Shown in pieces: positions 32,501 through 37,182 of a stretch of 64,000 nt of DNA. The notes beneath the pieces are model-generated. The model had not been told where the DNA came from. It did not search any database and saw only the letters and a program-made list of their open reading frames with translations. Both the position numbers and the translations under genes were made by a program. Source of the DNA: Saccharicrinis sp963666825 (GTDB lineage Bacteria; Bacteroidota; Bacteroidia; Bacteroidales; Marinilabiliaceae); the NCBI GenBank assembly GCA_963666825.2, contig OY763044.2, positions 6,076,001 through 6,140,000 on the forward strand, given 5' to 3'. The first letter of the stretch is position 1; each line of letters starts with the position of its first letter.

Positions 32501-35500
32501 TCTACTCCTAATGGCGTTAATATTTTCAGATGGACTTTAACCAGAAATGGTTGTGAATCATATGACGAAGTAACTATTTATAATGATCAACCATCAACAG
32601 CAGAAATTGCAGGCGGAAGTAGCTCAATTTCAGTATGTGATTATGAATATACACTTCATGCTGTAGCTCCTCAATATGGAACCGGAGTTTGGAGCGTTGT
32701 TGGTGGTCAGGGTAAGTTTGATAATCCAGCTGATCCAAATACAAGAGTTTATGATCTTGCTAATGGAGATAATATTTTCAGGTGGACAGTGTCGAATAAT
32801 ACTTGTTCATCGTATGTAGATTTTAAAGTAACAAATTTACATATCGATGCCTACGCTGGTGCTGATACTGCTGTCTGCGGTAGAACTGCTAAATTAAATG
32901 CTACACCAGTTCCTGATGGAGCAACTGGTCAATGGACCTTAGTAAGCGGATCTGCAGGTGTTATATTTAATCCTGCCAACACGCAAGCTGATGCATATGC
33001 TACATCATTAGGGTATGGTTCTAACTCATTAGTATGGACAGTAACTAAGGATGGATGTGTATCTACAGATACTGTTATTGTTTCAAATAATGCACCTTAC
33101 GAAGTAAATGCTTCAACTTATATTTATACTGATGGTAACAGTACTACATTAAGGGCTGAAATTCCTGATGTAGGAACAGGAGTTTGGACTTTAGTTGAAG
33201 GTCGTGGTGAAATTGCCAATCCAAATTCAGCAACTACAGAAGTAACTAATTTACTTCCTAACTATAACTATTTTAGATGGACTGTTTCAAATGCAAACTG
33301 TTTCGAGTCTATAGACGTTGCTGTTCAGAGTGGTACATTGGCAGATGCAGATGCAGGATTAGATCAATTACACTTATGTGAGGATTATACAACATTAAGT
33401 GCTAATGAGCCTGAAGGTACTTACGGAGAATGGACGATAGTTGAAGGTAGTGCTGATTTTGAGTCATACAATAATGCTACTACAAAGATTACTAATGTAC
33501 GTTCCGGACGAAATATATTTAGATGGACTTTACGTTTTGCAGGTGGAAGTGAAAACTTTACTACAGATACTGTAATTGTTATTAATAATAAACCTACAGA
33601 TGCAGATGCCGGATTAGATATTTATGAGTGTGGCGATATGGCTACCTTAAATGCTCGTGAACCTGTTGTTGGTTCACCTACATGGTCTGTTTTATCTGGA
33701 GGCGGTGTATTTGCAGATGATACTGATCCTAAATCAATAGTTTCGGAGTTAGCAAAAGGTGAGAATGTATTTAAATATCAAATACAACAAGATATTTGTT
33801 TCTCGTATGATACTATAAGTGTATTTAATTATGAGCCTTCAGATGCTTACGCTGGTGAAGATCAGGTTGTTTGTCAGGATTCAGCAGTTCTTAATCCAGA
33901 AATTCCTAAGTATGGTGAAGGTAGCTGGAAGATTATTGAAGGATCCGGTAAAGGTAAAGATGCTGATGGTAATGAGATTGATGAAATAAAAGGCGGTTAT
34001 GTGTATAGTTTAGCACCTGGTACTAATAAATTAGTTTGGGAGGTTAAAGTACCTGAAGCTTCATCAAGTTGTGTTAAACGTGATACGTTAACGATTATCA
34101 ATAACCAACCATCAGAATCCTTTGCAGGACATGACAGATCTATTTGTACAGATACAGTTAGTTTGTCAGGTAGTGTTCCTGTATATGGAGTTGGTACCTG
34201 GACCTTGTTGTCAGGATCAGGAACAATAGAAGATCCTTCACAAACAAATACCTTAGTAACTAATCTTGCAGTTGGTAAAAACAGATTTAGATGGACCATT
34301 GATAATAATGGTTGTACCTCGTATACTGATGTTGAGATAGCAAATAATCTAATTGAAGCCTTTGCAGGTTATGATCAGGTTAATTGTGTTGATACAGCCA
34401 GTCTGGAAGGTAATAACCCATCTCCGGGTATAGGAACCTGGGGAATTGTAGGAGGTTCCGGTTCAGCAAACTTTGAGGATAATGAAAGTCCTTATACTGA
34501 GGTTCGAAATCTTGATAAGGGTGAAAATGTTTTAACATGGACCATTGATTATAAAGGATGTCGTTCTGTTAGTGAAGTTAAGATTACCAATAATGAGCCT
34601 TCAGAAGCTATTGCTGGCGATAATAAAGCTACATGTGAGAATAGTATAGTATTGGGAGCTTCAAATCCAGAGGTTGGAACAGGTTCATGGACTATTAGAA
34701 GTGGAGGCGGAGACTTTGAAGATGCGACTAATAATTCAACACTGGTTAATAATCTGAAATTCGGATCAAATGTTTTCAGATGGACTGTTGAAAATAATGG
34801 TTGTACTCTATACGATGATGTTGAAATTAGCTTTAACAGAATTGATGCAGAGGTAGGAGGTACTCAGGAAATATGTGCTGATAATACCTTCCTTGAAGCA
34901 AATAATGCATTCCCTGGTGTTGGAACATGGTCAGTTGTTGGAGGATCAAGTCAGGCTCGTTTTGTAGATACTCATGATGCAACAACGGAAGTATTGGATC
35001 TAGCAAAAGGTAGCAATATTCTTAGATGGACAATTAATAACGAGGGATGTTCTACTTCTGCTGATGTAACAATTATTAATCATACACCAAGTACTGCATA
35101 TGCTGGTAATACTCAGGAAATATGCGAAAGTGAGACTGTTCTTGATGCTACAGCAGTTAGTATTGGCACAGGATCATGGGAAGTATTAATTGGTTCCGGA
35201 ACCATTACTTCAGATATGATTAATAATCCAAAAGCAAATATTTCCGGATTATCTAAAGGAGAGAACGTATTAAGATGGACTGTTACAAGTGATAATGGTT
35301 TATGTACTTCTACAGATGATGTTACTGTAACTAATAATGAGCCTTCAGAACCATATGCCGGAGCAGATGAGGAGTATTGTTCACCTACAGTTGTATTAAA
35401 GGCTGCGGTCCCAGATTTTGGTACAGGTAATTGGTCTATTATTGAAGGAGGAGGTAATTTTGATAATCCTACCTTACATGATGCTACAATAAGTAACCTT

Positions 35501-37105
35501 AATGAAGGCATTAATATTCTTCGATGGACTATTACTCAGGGACAGTGTACAAAATACAGTGATATTGAAGTATTAAATAATACACCAACCACTGCAGATG
35601 CCGGTCCGGATATTGAGGATTGTAAAGATTACGCTGATCTTGATGCAAATAGTCCAACACAAGGTGAAGGATATTGGACATTAATAAGTGGTAATGCTGA
35701 TTTTGCAGATGATACAGATGAAAAAACACGTGTTACAGGATTAACATTTGGTGAAAACATCCTAATGTGGAATATTCAAAAAGGTGGATGTATTTCTACA
35801 GATCAAATAACTGTATTTAATCAGGTTCCAGATCAGGCAGAAGCCGGAACAAACAGAAGTACATGTGAAGATTATCTGACTTTAAATGCTAATGATCCTG
35901 AAACTGGTATTGGTACATGGGTTATACTATCTGGTAATGGCGAATTTGATGATCCAAATAGTCCTACAACAATTGTTCGTGAATTAGGATTAGGTGAAAA
36001 TAGGTTTAAATGGGTTGTTTCTTATGGTGAGTGTACAACTGAAGATGTTGTAGAAGTTGTAAGTAACAAAGCTGATCCTTATGCCGGTGAAGATGCCGTT
36101 ACATACGAATCGGATTTTGAATTAAAAGCATCTAATCCGGGAGATTTAGGAGCAACCTGGTCAATTGTGGCAGGTTCGGGAGATTTTGATGATAATACTT
36201 ACTTTAATACAACAGTTCGAAATCTTTCTGAAGGTGTTAATACATTCAGATGGTTGATGAACGTAAATGGATGTATTACTTATGATGATGTAAGTGTTGA
36301 GTACCGTGTTGTTCCTGACGCAGCTTTTGTTGTAGATACAACTCAGGGGTGTTATCCATTGAGTATACAGTTTACAAATTATTCTGATGGAGGAACTGAA
36401 TTCTTATGGGAATTTGGAGATGGATACAGTTCAACTGATCGTAATCCAATACATACATTTGATGATCCAGGTGTTTATACGGTAACTTTAACAGCACCAG
36501 GTCCTGATGGAGTAAATGGAGTTTATACGAAAGATATTACTGTTTTTGATCACCCAATAGCTGAGTTTAGTTATTCACCGGATGTTGTATATGTACCAGG
36601 AGATTTATTGCGTTGTTATAGCTTATCAAAAGATGCTGAAAAATATTTCTGGGAGTTTGGTGATGGAAATACTTCGACAGACGTAAATCCATTGCATGAG
36701 TATTCTACAGAAGGCGTATTTGATTTGACACTTACTGTAGAAAGTCAATATGGTTGTACCGATCAAATTATAAAGGCAAATGCAATAACTGCAGTACTAC
36801 AAGGTTTCGTTAAGTTTCCTACTGCATTTATGCCTCGTCCTGATGGTGGTACATCTAATACTGTAGGAGGAGGTGAAACAAATACTGTTTTCCGTCCTGT
36901 ATACAGAGATGTTGATCAGTATAAACTACAAATATTTAATCGTTGGGGACAATTGATTTATGAAAGTACAGATATTGATGAAGGTTGGAATGGTTTCTAT
37001 AATAGTGAGCTTTCACCTCAGGGAGTTTATGTATGGAAAGCAACAGGTACTTTTGTAAGTGGAAAAGTGTTTACTGACGCAGGTAGTGTATTATTGGTTA
37101 GATAA
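14504..37105 (+). CDS. Giant SprB-like T9SS-secreted surface adhesin (7533 aa)
   Basis: One uninterrupted reading frame of 7533 residues, longer than the Flavobacterium johnsoniae gliding adhesin SprB (about 6500). A basic N-terminus and hydrophobic segment (about 19-38, MMRLGFVVFILFIFQQIIFSQ) form a signal peptide. Then follow Ig-like repeats (to about 1607), about 40 SprB modules (1608-5214), more Ig/PKD-like domains (5215-5682) and nineteen ~80-residue modules (5683-7269). Two PKD domains (WEFGDG motifs, about 7272-7430) precede a type B T9SS sorting domain (about 7431-7533, KLQIFNRWGQLIYES...GVYVWKA). It should cross the inner membrane by Sec and the outer membrane by T9SS, and be displayed on the surface for adhesion or gliding. 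A PorP/SprF gene lies 77 bp downstream, the arrangement known for SprB. ATG codons at 14504 and 14507 are both possible starts. Confidence 0.93.
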   Translation: MMHLNTHYQHSKDVLNRFMMRLGFVVFILFIFQQIIFSQTPTITVCRGSVFSTLELFVAAGTPEGHRSEGEWTSTGGLIFSNVNDPNSFVTVPNGLSGIVEVTWTYKNGTSQHTYYVEISSLTWSVADPELSSGGSTTAVLLCSKSDVDFDLNPDDETTYQYQFWTIDPNTGLIEPVLDKKNDPLYDQVIQYKLSANNYDLLDNVFATVKMSTSGCTAKTNEITISDVTTIQVQVVGGYTVCDGATVPTVDLEVIPYNTTDFTYHWYVNGSEDNLYKDEETYPITVFGDYHVEVSSIGNKCPGDPFVSNTVSVRNYELPDITISTDASVCSDATQVDLTSSLSSIPVNLIEYDWYRNTTMLVDGLTGTSNYTNTTLPLAGTYKVIIREQGNEECWKESNSVVVTLDGVTNVDLTATNGLPNKFCLSGDPNVNISITGGTAPYTVVISNDRGLPSETFNNVASSASLDLSTLSTDNTNYWVSSVTDAMGCNLTLTQDATSTNYAQFGVYTSPVDRPITTKTVCETTSTTVQLPNSEGGIDYTIYRDGVSLTDTQTGDGSTLTWGPYNTAGVYEVYASTVTCPEILMSGTVTIEPQVNVQTINSSVAGTLCSDDANPITFSTSASEDGVDYSLYRDYGGAGETLVETLTGNGTLSPLSFTPQYIVGTYSVVASRNGVCPTIMTNSYTINRSPDITGITLSATSYCESVATTITLSDTETGVTYILYYDDGTGANPTGHSVTGSTGSARNIVVNEALAAGEYTVMARVTTGTCFDWVEDQIDIVPEPTDIAFVSDGFVCNSGGITLSQNGELGVTYTLYKDGGVDPLYLPRTGNGGNTIWFNGLTEGIYTVLADNGTCSTFLSDVLTVEATPLPQNVTVPDNDYCSNESPVSIIVDATEADVEYELIMSSTSTVVDSKSGLVSGGAITFSGVTAGNYEIHATNNSCDVTIQTGIVITEHTVAAVNANIPADICSEDGYQVFTGTPLVVSGASTGLYEIIGGFGFDAGAIADANAGTLSFNPANCAFETPYSIRYTYTDGNSCVVEEYGTTTIHNLNNGSVTIDRGSLPLNPCQDDDFDYIITGMLNGVAVNGTFSSSSSGFSDGVAGDATATFNPYDAGNGTHVIYFEYVDPLTNCTGQGSITVTIGTPLNLIGLNTQYCSADGVTYTLDGNPSGGTFTVTDPGGTVIGSAIPDGTSWLNPFNLFNSASGDGTYTLVYTYTDANSCTNTLTSTFDIVESVDASFHFPNNLTSGLEQTIWCENDDIVTLTANESMAGLSHFYTGDGVAGSTFIPSDPTINYNPLANVITHTVNNKGCVTTATRNAYVTKMNLSIGGLASSYCTNSGVQTIFANSYDHSGTAITGEATFSATANGNPTVFLTEPGANDNSATIDPSVGVGTYEITMHFVNDGDGCEKTITQSVIVYDAIPVAFGGVYNGQKICSSSADITLTGTLPDGGNGNFVLLGGAPGLTDATADDGVAVLSPSAMTPNTYTIRYNYESTDGCLSSFDVSIEIIDAPTTTYSVTGGGAYCIDDLVPQGVVVGLGGSDSGVTYELLLNGNRIGAAPGITHTGNGTAFNFTPVQSGVGTYTVVADYGGCTATMTGSVTIEQYELVLQQVSKNNISCNGLSDGTVTLLATGGSGSYEYSDDSGLTWQASPTFTGLSLGDHDFSVKDLSSAACEAIDALTINITQPTVITINEIENIPVGCSGCSVAGGTCEGSSTISISGGTPDYVTYPGVGYGIVWSTGGTSATETNMPAGTHSVTVTDGNGCTQNLGVIISTIAPALSIAENIGDHVDNVCNGDANGSYTVTASGGSGTYEFSLTDPTTTTAVWVPGNVAADQYQVSTLTAGSYDIWVRDANSVVDYSRCFTQIASPIVITEPLALSLVEESQVGITCNGSTDGSFIVQGSNAESGSYEFSETNPAIGATWVAGPIALGGDRYEVSGVGAGTYRIWMRDAVNTTCAYTYVDVTLSDIAAFTFVLDEHTNVSCNSGNDGRLEVTGQGGSGNYVYQWEHPIGTVISTDKYIEDLTAGDYYLTISDNDPLSTCADITETYTITEPAVLTVDPLTINIEPADCTGQNTGSVSVDVIGGTEPYTITWSTGATSTESISALAPGNYTINVVDAKGCLYNNSGSPYVVGVLDPISLLVPATVTDNTCNGGNSGTIYVQVQGGSGSGNYQFRLEGPVIKDWSNSTSATLDDFTFSGLIEGNYDVKVRDANNVNCEYIVGSYTLTDPVALGLSTQSTSNVTCFNGADGSITVLASGGSGVYDFNVDNSGYLAGGNPFTVTGLSAGDHTIWVRDSGDPTCQYQLHPVITITQVGKLDLSLTSSTNVTCNGGTNGEVILTASGGSGDYDFSKDGGTTWDVATTNVFNYDNLTAGLYTFQVRDHNSTACAVDVETLTITEPLDFATTCVATDVDCFGESTGILTLSTTFTGSIPGAFTYSIDGGTTWQASPITGLAAGTYVVDVKDNTTGCVKTNQVIIADATITEPSATITIGAELITNVTCYDGTDGEIDLQGNVSGGTVSADYDYTWYKKGTPNVIVSTGSDVASNLKAGTYFVVIEDDNGCSKISGDYIITQPTDWNVDYTASDLTKYNGADGVIDVHTHTGSNPVHSIEWFTVVGGVEATMSPLYDDVWTVNTLQAGTYRFKITDGLGCTYVSDDIVIAQPDQFVVTTSKTDVSCFGYNDGIINISIPSGSSDYHVNVVGTLVSGNPDYTLDTDINTDTRVLNSLEAGSYAITVTDNVTSEIYTTTVLITQPNELTITATPTDITCEGNADGILSVDLSGHIDGATISWTADNGYAVGPENILAATTTYSKSGLEAGIYTVTVNNNTGCPAVQETNILISEPAAWNVTTSVTDVTSYGNNNGAVAVDYPPTGNTAPYTIEWDNDPTLTSWSRSGLVAGDYDYVITDATGNCTTSGTLTVTQPNQLLFDLTATNATCYGYDNGSIGVDITSGNPNYQIVLTGTEYDGTVFTTVTVNGNATGNHVFTDLKAGSYDVAIIDDEGENLTKSVTVGQLAVFTVSLVDSNDITCNEGNDGSIEIGITGRAINESTSTINWTRTSPAGWSVTGTVNDGTTDLKEQTGLEAGTYTINVSDQFGCDATALVEVLSEPAAITASHTVTHVSVAGGSDGRIVIDNIVSENNVKSVTWYKKNAGGTYDIYENPIGTPVTGNDNNGIEAGVYQYVITDDNDCTYTSEDIYVTEPGALVVNVSDTDINCYGDNNGIITVLITSGTAPYVVTLTGIPDDGSGFAAQTLTITNSVFTNLKPGTYKIDVEDGASQTYSLSDIIISQNAETILNETLSDITCFGQGDGSITMNLNGNVNSGLDSWQVIDPNGATVYNGILNGNSVQPAIIAGDYNVIVTNQDGCLITETYSITEPNAWNVHHNVVNVTPTGNTNGEINIDVLSGNTPDGTLPENYTITWTGPAGAPLVNNQRLQTGLPAGTYSYHIVDAVGCTYDSGDIIITEPSALTANVTESDVDILCYGDDEGEILVSVLSGNEPYSVHITGNQYDGNAFDDTQTITTNTGSYLWQNLVAGEYQVEITDNVGNVFTQSAIMLTQPDENLITEAVSHLTCSAADKGAGEVSIQLNRNFEATDKVTWTGPMGIIDNGALAVGSDLDKVDVYEGGYYTYIFTDGNGCTITGTITVNEPDSYTIDWDVTDATIYNLNDGIIDVHTVSGSNGLPYTISWSDDATITDFLRNDLLAGIYEFTITDALGCDTTISSIIVGQPNPLTVVVTPQDAICYGDANGEIQVEFQSHNGGYYYQITGNEDDGGTYDSNIINPTSVNSVVKNLEAGTYTIDAYDSKGTHYQEENIRIEQDAEVNLLATVSDITCYGTADGSIVVALDSRAPLATDNIVWSGSKGTYLAGDLINNNEIDPVTFGESFDVVVTSAKGCTYTGTFEVKEPNEINIIVDNIEDVTCVNGADGAIDISVTGRTGGGYTYTWEKKDGAGVYQPYTGNTASLSGLSAGEYQVTVESISDNCTATYSDIEVIDGSEITINETLTHITSCVGDNSGVITVSVEDGIPPYTVDVTGQPTKTGDGSAAFVFSNLYAGNYVIEVSDARGVSCATVTKNVTITEPAIAFAVSNLVYNIDCDPVSSTSGAFTFDITGGVPSGGNYRYQIILPEASLTYPITVPVGSTYSESLNSLTAGTYNLTVLDLNSSDPSNCQFEYQFDLEHIVISNDPVVNTTCKGINNGSITGITIEGASANYTYNWITTDGGLGIDNSTLNQSGLSPGTYVLTITDPDRGGCTVSKTYTVGVENSIVINPTVRDVSCNGGTDGAISIDVTGISPTTTYTWTGPGIVNSTLKDQVNLTSGNYTVEISSTIDGQTCIADRAYTVDQPDAISYTARYEYTDCDPYVRTLIVENVAGGSGNYSYLWDGPSFTPVVPADPTNVAIYQGGVYSITVKDENQCELTKSLSVTNEISIDPVINDVTCNGGNNGSIVLNVTGGSGQYNFSWVGPSGYTSIIRNIDNLYAGDYTVVITDLNENDGTANCYREFTLTVAEPNPIEIVSTVENTSCFGASDGQIEIEVSGGTAPYTYNWSPVVGANLATNRNQYDLPADTYTVTVTDAAGKGGCIATKDIVVQQDEEIVLSTVVTDTQCDGTAGAIDLTVSGGSGAGFAYDWSSADGSGLVQGNQDQTGLSGGTFTVVVSDLGDGRSCKATISETLTHEIEVVDEVVTPVSCSGNDDGSISYDVTGGDGNYTYTWDVISGDPTRIVAGDRNQSGLSEGEYKVTITDGRTVGADNCAVTHTFTVVATTGLSVNVAVEDSKMCFGEPGGKLTAAVTGGSGDYKYYWNGVEGTNVLDNLVQGIYGLEVVDNVLGCNYIQSYEIKGPDAPLTIDNIVVTDVLCYNENTGAIQVTVSGGTLPSSGDYIYTWTGGATAATGSNPTNLYAGTYNLTVTDANGCTVESDDIIVTQPTSYIKVDNPQITDVTVTGGTNGQILVDVYDGVAPRSVEWFNVSNTSLGTLNPLTGLSAGTYSVIATDGNGCSAELTGLRVVEPGEALGFEKTVHQISPCNGADNGEIHINRVFGGYPIDGDHYRIQITGPGTNVDTNDTSYDLTGLAPGTYRVIVTDDVPVTYQEDIVISEYSALSLTTNKLTDVSCYGTSTGSIEVIVDGGKADVSNYYLVEITSTEGYYSYKDNVVANSAFTFSNLPAGNYTVRLIDHAEDFDTKVPDRGNCEISEFTLITEPSALVELTAVGGDNEMCNGESIDLSISTSNWDFTTQGNLRVAVYDNFTTTEYIVDKTPYVITETPSSSRTYKVMSVVNPSNATCSLGETTGSQVQVIVHDLPTANITGPTQVCEDGTVTLNVSFTGAQPFSFTWQDVNNGTSNTISGITTSSYTFTDAPIADASYIILDVSDDNTCTNAGNGQVDVSINNKPVVTLSGSTDICFGETTPLTIAFNENKAPYIITYEANGVEGTLIVTPNASLTYTWNVSPSITTTYEITSVVDGKGCLMDMVVPVQATVIVDQLPDPLDEITSTSDNGEVCQGISGIDYSVSTVSYATNYVWTVEAGMNITSGNGTNNITVDFDRDFAGGYVRVYAENACGVNTTIERWINSKVIPDPILTAPTGPTQLCQGATGLIYSITPVDNATSYEWLLPTGLVLQGDGTGTSIIVDLDSDVPSTVGDIYVRPINECSSDEPWSPALTVTINPLPESYAGPDDRICQTTYTLNADPLIAGQSGVWTIEGGAAQFNNKTVDQVRPNADIYNLSQGENTFTWTVTNTATGCSVSDEVVISNDQVTVNASVSDTEVCDGTVTLFGTPVNAVTDADEGVWTTTGAGFIVESTNDETIVNDLDQGTNSFTWTIRKGSCYSSATVEVTNNKPTEPIIYDASDVAIDLQDLPCQTDFTTLRGTTPTADETGYWRIESGSLTIDNKNSASISVTNIAKGDHVLSWNILRGDCLLKALVTIRNNALDVDAGNDRYSCDGTTQLNATEVPSGAIGQWTIIQGTGYFVDGGDQAATEVTGLDQSTPNGVNIFRWTLTRNGCESYDEVTIYNDQPSTAEIAGGSSSISVCDYEYTLHAVAPQYGTGVWSVVGGQGKFDNPADPNTRVYDLANGDNIFRWTVSNNTCSSYVDFKVTNLHIDAYAGADTAVCGRTAKLNATPVPDGATGQWTLVSGSAGVIFNPANTQADAYATSLGYGSNSLVWTVTKDGCVSTDTVIVSNNAPYEVNASTYIYTDGNSTTLRAEIPDVGTGVWTLVEGRGEIANPNSATTEVTNLLPNYNYFRWTVSNANCFESIDVAVQSGTLADADAGLDQLHLCEDYTTLSANEPEGTYGEWTIVEGSADFESYNNATTKITNVRSGRNIFRWTLRFAGGSENFTTDTVIVINNKPTDADAGLDIYECGDMATLNAREPVVGSPTWSVLSGGGVFADDTDPKSIVSELAKGENVFKYQIQQDICFSYDTISVFNYEPSDAYAGEDQVVCQDSAVLNPEIPKYGEGSWKIIEGSGKGKDADGNEIDEIKGGYVYSLAPGTNKLVWEVKVPEASSSCVKRDTLTIINNQPSESFAGHDRSICTDTVSLSGSVPVYGVGTWTLLSGSGTIEDPSQTNTLVTNLAVGKNRFRWTIDNNGCTSYTDVEIANNLIEAFAGYDQVNCVDTASLEGNNPSPGIGTWGIVGGSGSANFEDNESPYTEVRNLDKGENVLTWTIDYKGCRSVSEVKITNNEPSEAIAGDNKATCENSIVLGASNPEVGTGSWTIRSGGGDFEDATNNSTLVNNLKFGSNVFRWTVENNGCTLYDDVEISFNRIDAEVGGTQEICADNTFLEANNAFPGVGTWSVVGGSSQARFVDTHDATTEVLDLAKGSNILRWTINNEGCSTSADVTIINHTPSTAYAGNTQEICESETVLDATAVSIGTGSWEVLIGSGTITSDMINNPKANISGLSKGENVLRWTVTSDNGLCTSTDDVTVTNNEPSEPYAGADEEYCSPTVVLKAAVPDFGTGNWSIIEGGGNFDNPTLHDATISNLNEGINILRWTITQGQCTKYSDIEVLNNTPTTADAGPDIEDCKDYADLDANSPTQGEGYWTLISGNADFADDTDEKTRVTGLTFGENILMWNIQKGGCISTDQITVFNQVPDQAEAGTNRSTCEDYLTLNANDPETGIGTWVILSGNGEFDDPNSPTTIVRELGLGENRFKWVVSYGECTTEDVVEVVSNKADPYAGEDAVTYESDFELKASNPGDLGATWSIVAGSGDFDDNTYFNTTVRNLSEGVNTFRWLMNVNGCITYDDVSVEYRVVPDAAFVVDTTQGCYPLSIQFTNYSDGGTEFLWEFGDGYSSTDRNPIHTFDDPGVYTVTLTAPGPDGVNGVYTKDITVFDHPIAEFSYSPDVVYVPGDLLRCYSLSKDAEKYFWEFGDGNTSTDVNPLHEYSTEGVFDLTLTVESQYGCTDQIIKANAITAVLQGFVKFPTAFMPRPDGGTSNTVGGGETNTVFRPVYRDVDQYKLQIFNRWGQLIYESTDIDEGWNGFYNSELSPQGVYVWKATGTFVSGKVFTDAGSVLLVR
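14620..19324 (+). repeat. N-terminal Ig-like repeat zone of the adhesin
   Basis: About residues 40-1607. Several ~85-95-residue beta-rich units share the pattern C...I.L...E.GV.Y.LY.DG, then G.G, then G.YTV.A....C. Examples are near IYRDGVSL, LYRDYGGAG, LYYDDGTG and LYKDGGVD. They differ from the SprB modules that follow. The boundaries of single units are approximate. Confidence 0.6.
22250..26257 (+). repeat. Five tandem A-B-C triplets of SprB modules (~270-aa super-repeat)
   Basis: Residues 2583-3918. Triplets start at nt 22250, 23060, 23858, 24665 and 25484, giving periods of 270, 266, 269 and 273 residues; the last triplet is 258 residues. A modules lack the N-terminal Cys (for example DLTKYNGADG, DVTSYGNNNG) but keep the C-terminal one (GCTYVSDDI). 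B modules keep the first (DVSCFG, NATCYG) but lack the second and have TG or VG where other modules have Trp. C modules have both. Confidence 0.88.
29321..30145 (+). repeat. Sixth, displaced A-B-C triplet
   Basis: Residues 4940-5214, 275 residues. A6 starts TSYIKVDNPQITDVTVTGGTNG (no first Cys, second Cys present). B6 has QISPCNGADNG and IQITG, with no second Cys. C6 has DVSCYGTSTG and GNCEISEF. It lies about 1020 residues after the fifth triplet and closes the SprB array. Confidence 0.8.
31550..36310 (+). repeat. Nineteen ~80-residue AG.D...C / GTW / FRW modules
   Basis: Residues 5683-7269, mean 83 residues. The consensus is A.AG.D...C....L.A..P..G.G.W.I..G.G.F......T.V..L..G.N.FRWT...GC....DV.I.NN.P. 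The modules are beta-rich with usually two cysteines. Unit 7 (YIYTDG) and unit 19 (VTYES) lack the first cysteine. Some neighbours alternate between ends such as NNEP and ends such as NNL, SFNR or TNLH, which hints at two-module duplication. Confidence 0.82.
36311..37105 (+). other. Two PKD domains and type B T9SS sorting domain
   Basis: Residues 7270-7533. The PKD domains show TEFLWEFGDGYSSTDRNP and YFWEFGDGNTSTDVNP. The sorting domain starts near VLQGFVKFPTAFMP and contains YKLQIFNRWGQLIYES, GWNGFY and SPQGVYVWKATG, the gliding-motility C-terminal (CHU_C/type B) signature. Confidence 0.9.
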
Positions 37106-37128
37106 ATTTTAATCACGTTCATATTAAA

Positions 37129-37161
37129 CGCCATGTAAAGTTTTTATTATTTTGCATGGCG
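37129..37161 (+). promoter_or_regulatory. Hairpin between the adhesin gene and porP/sprF
   Basis: Perfect arms CGCCATG (37129-37135) and CATGGCG (37155-37161) enclose a 19-nt AT-rich loop. No T-tract follows. It could be a processing, attenuation or mRNA-stability element within a shared transcript. Confidence 0.5.
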
Positions 37162-37182
37162 ATTAAAAACTTTGACTAAATA

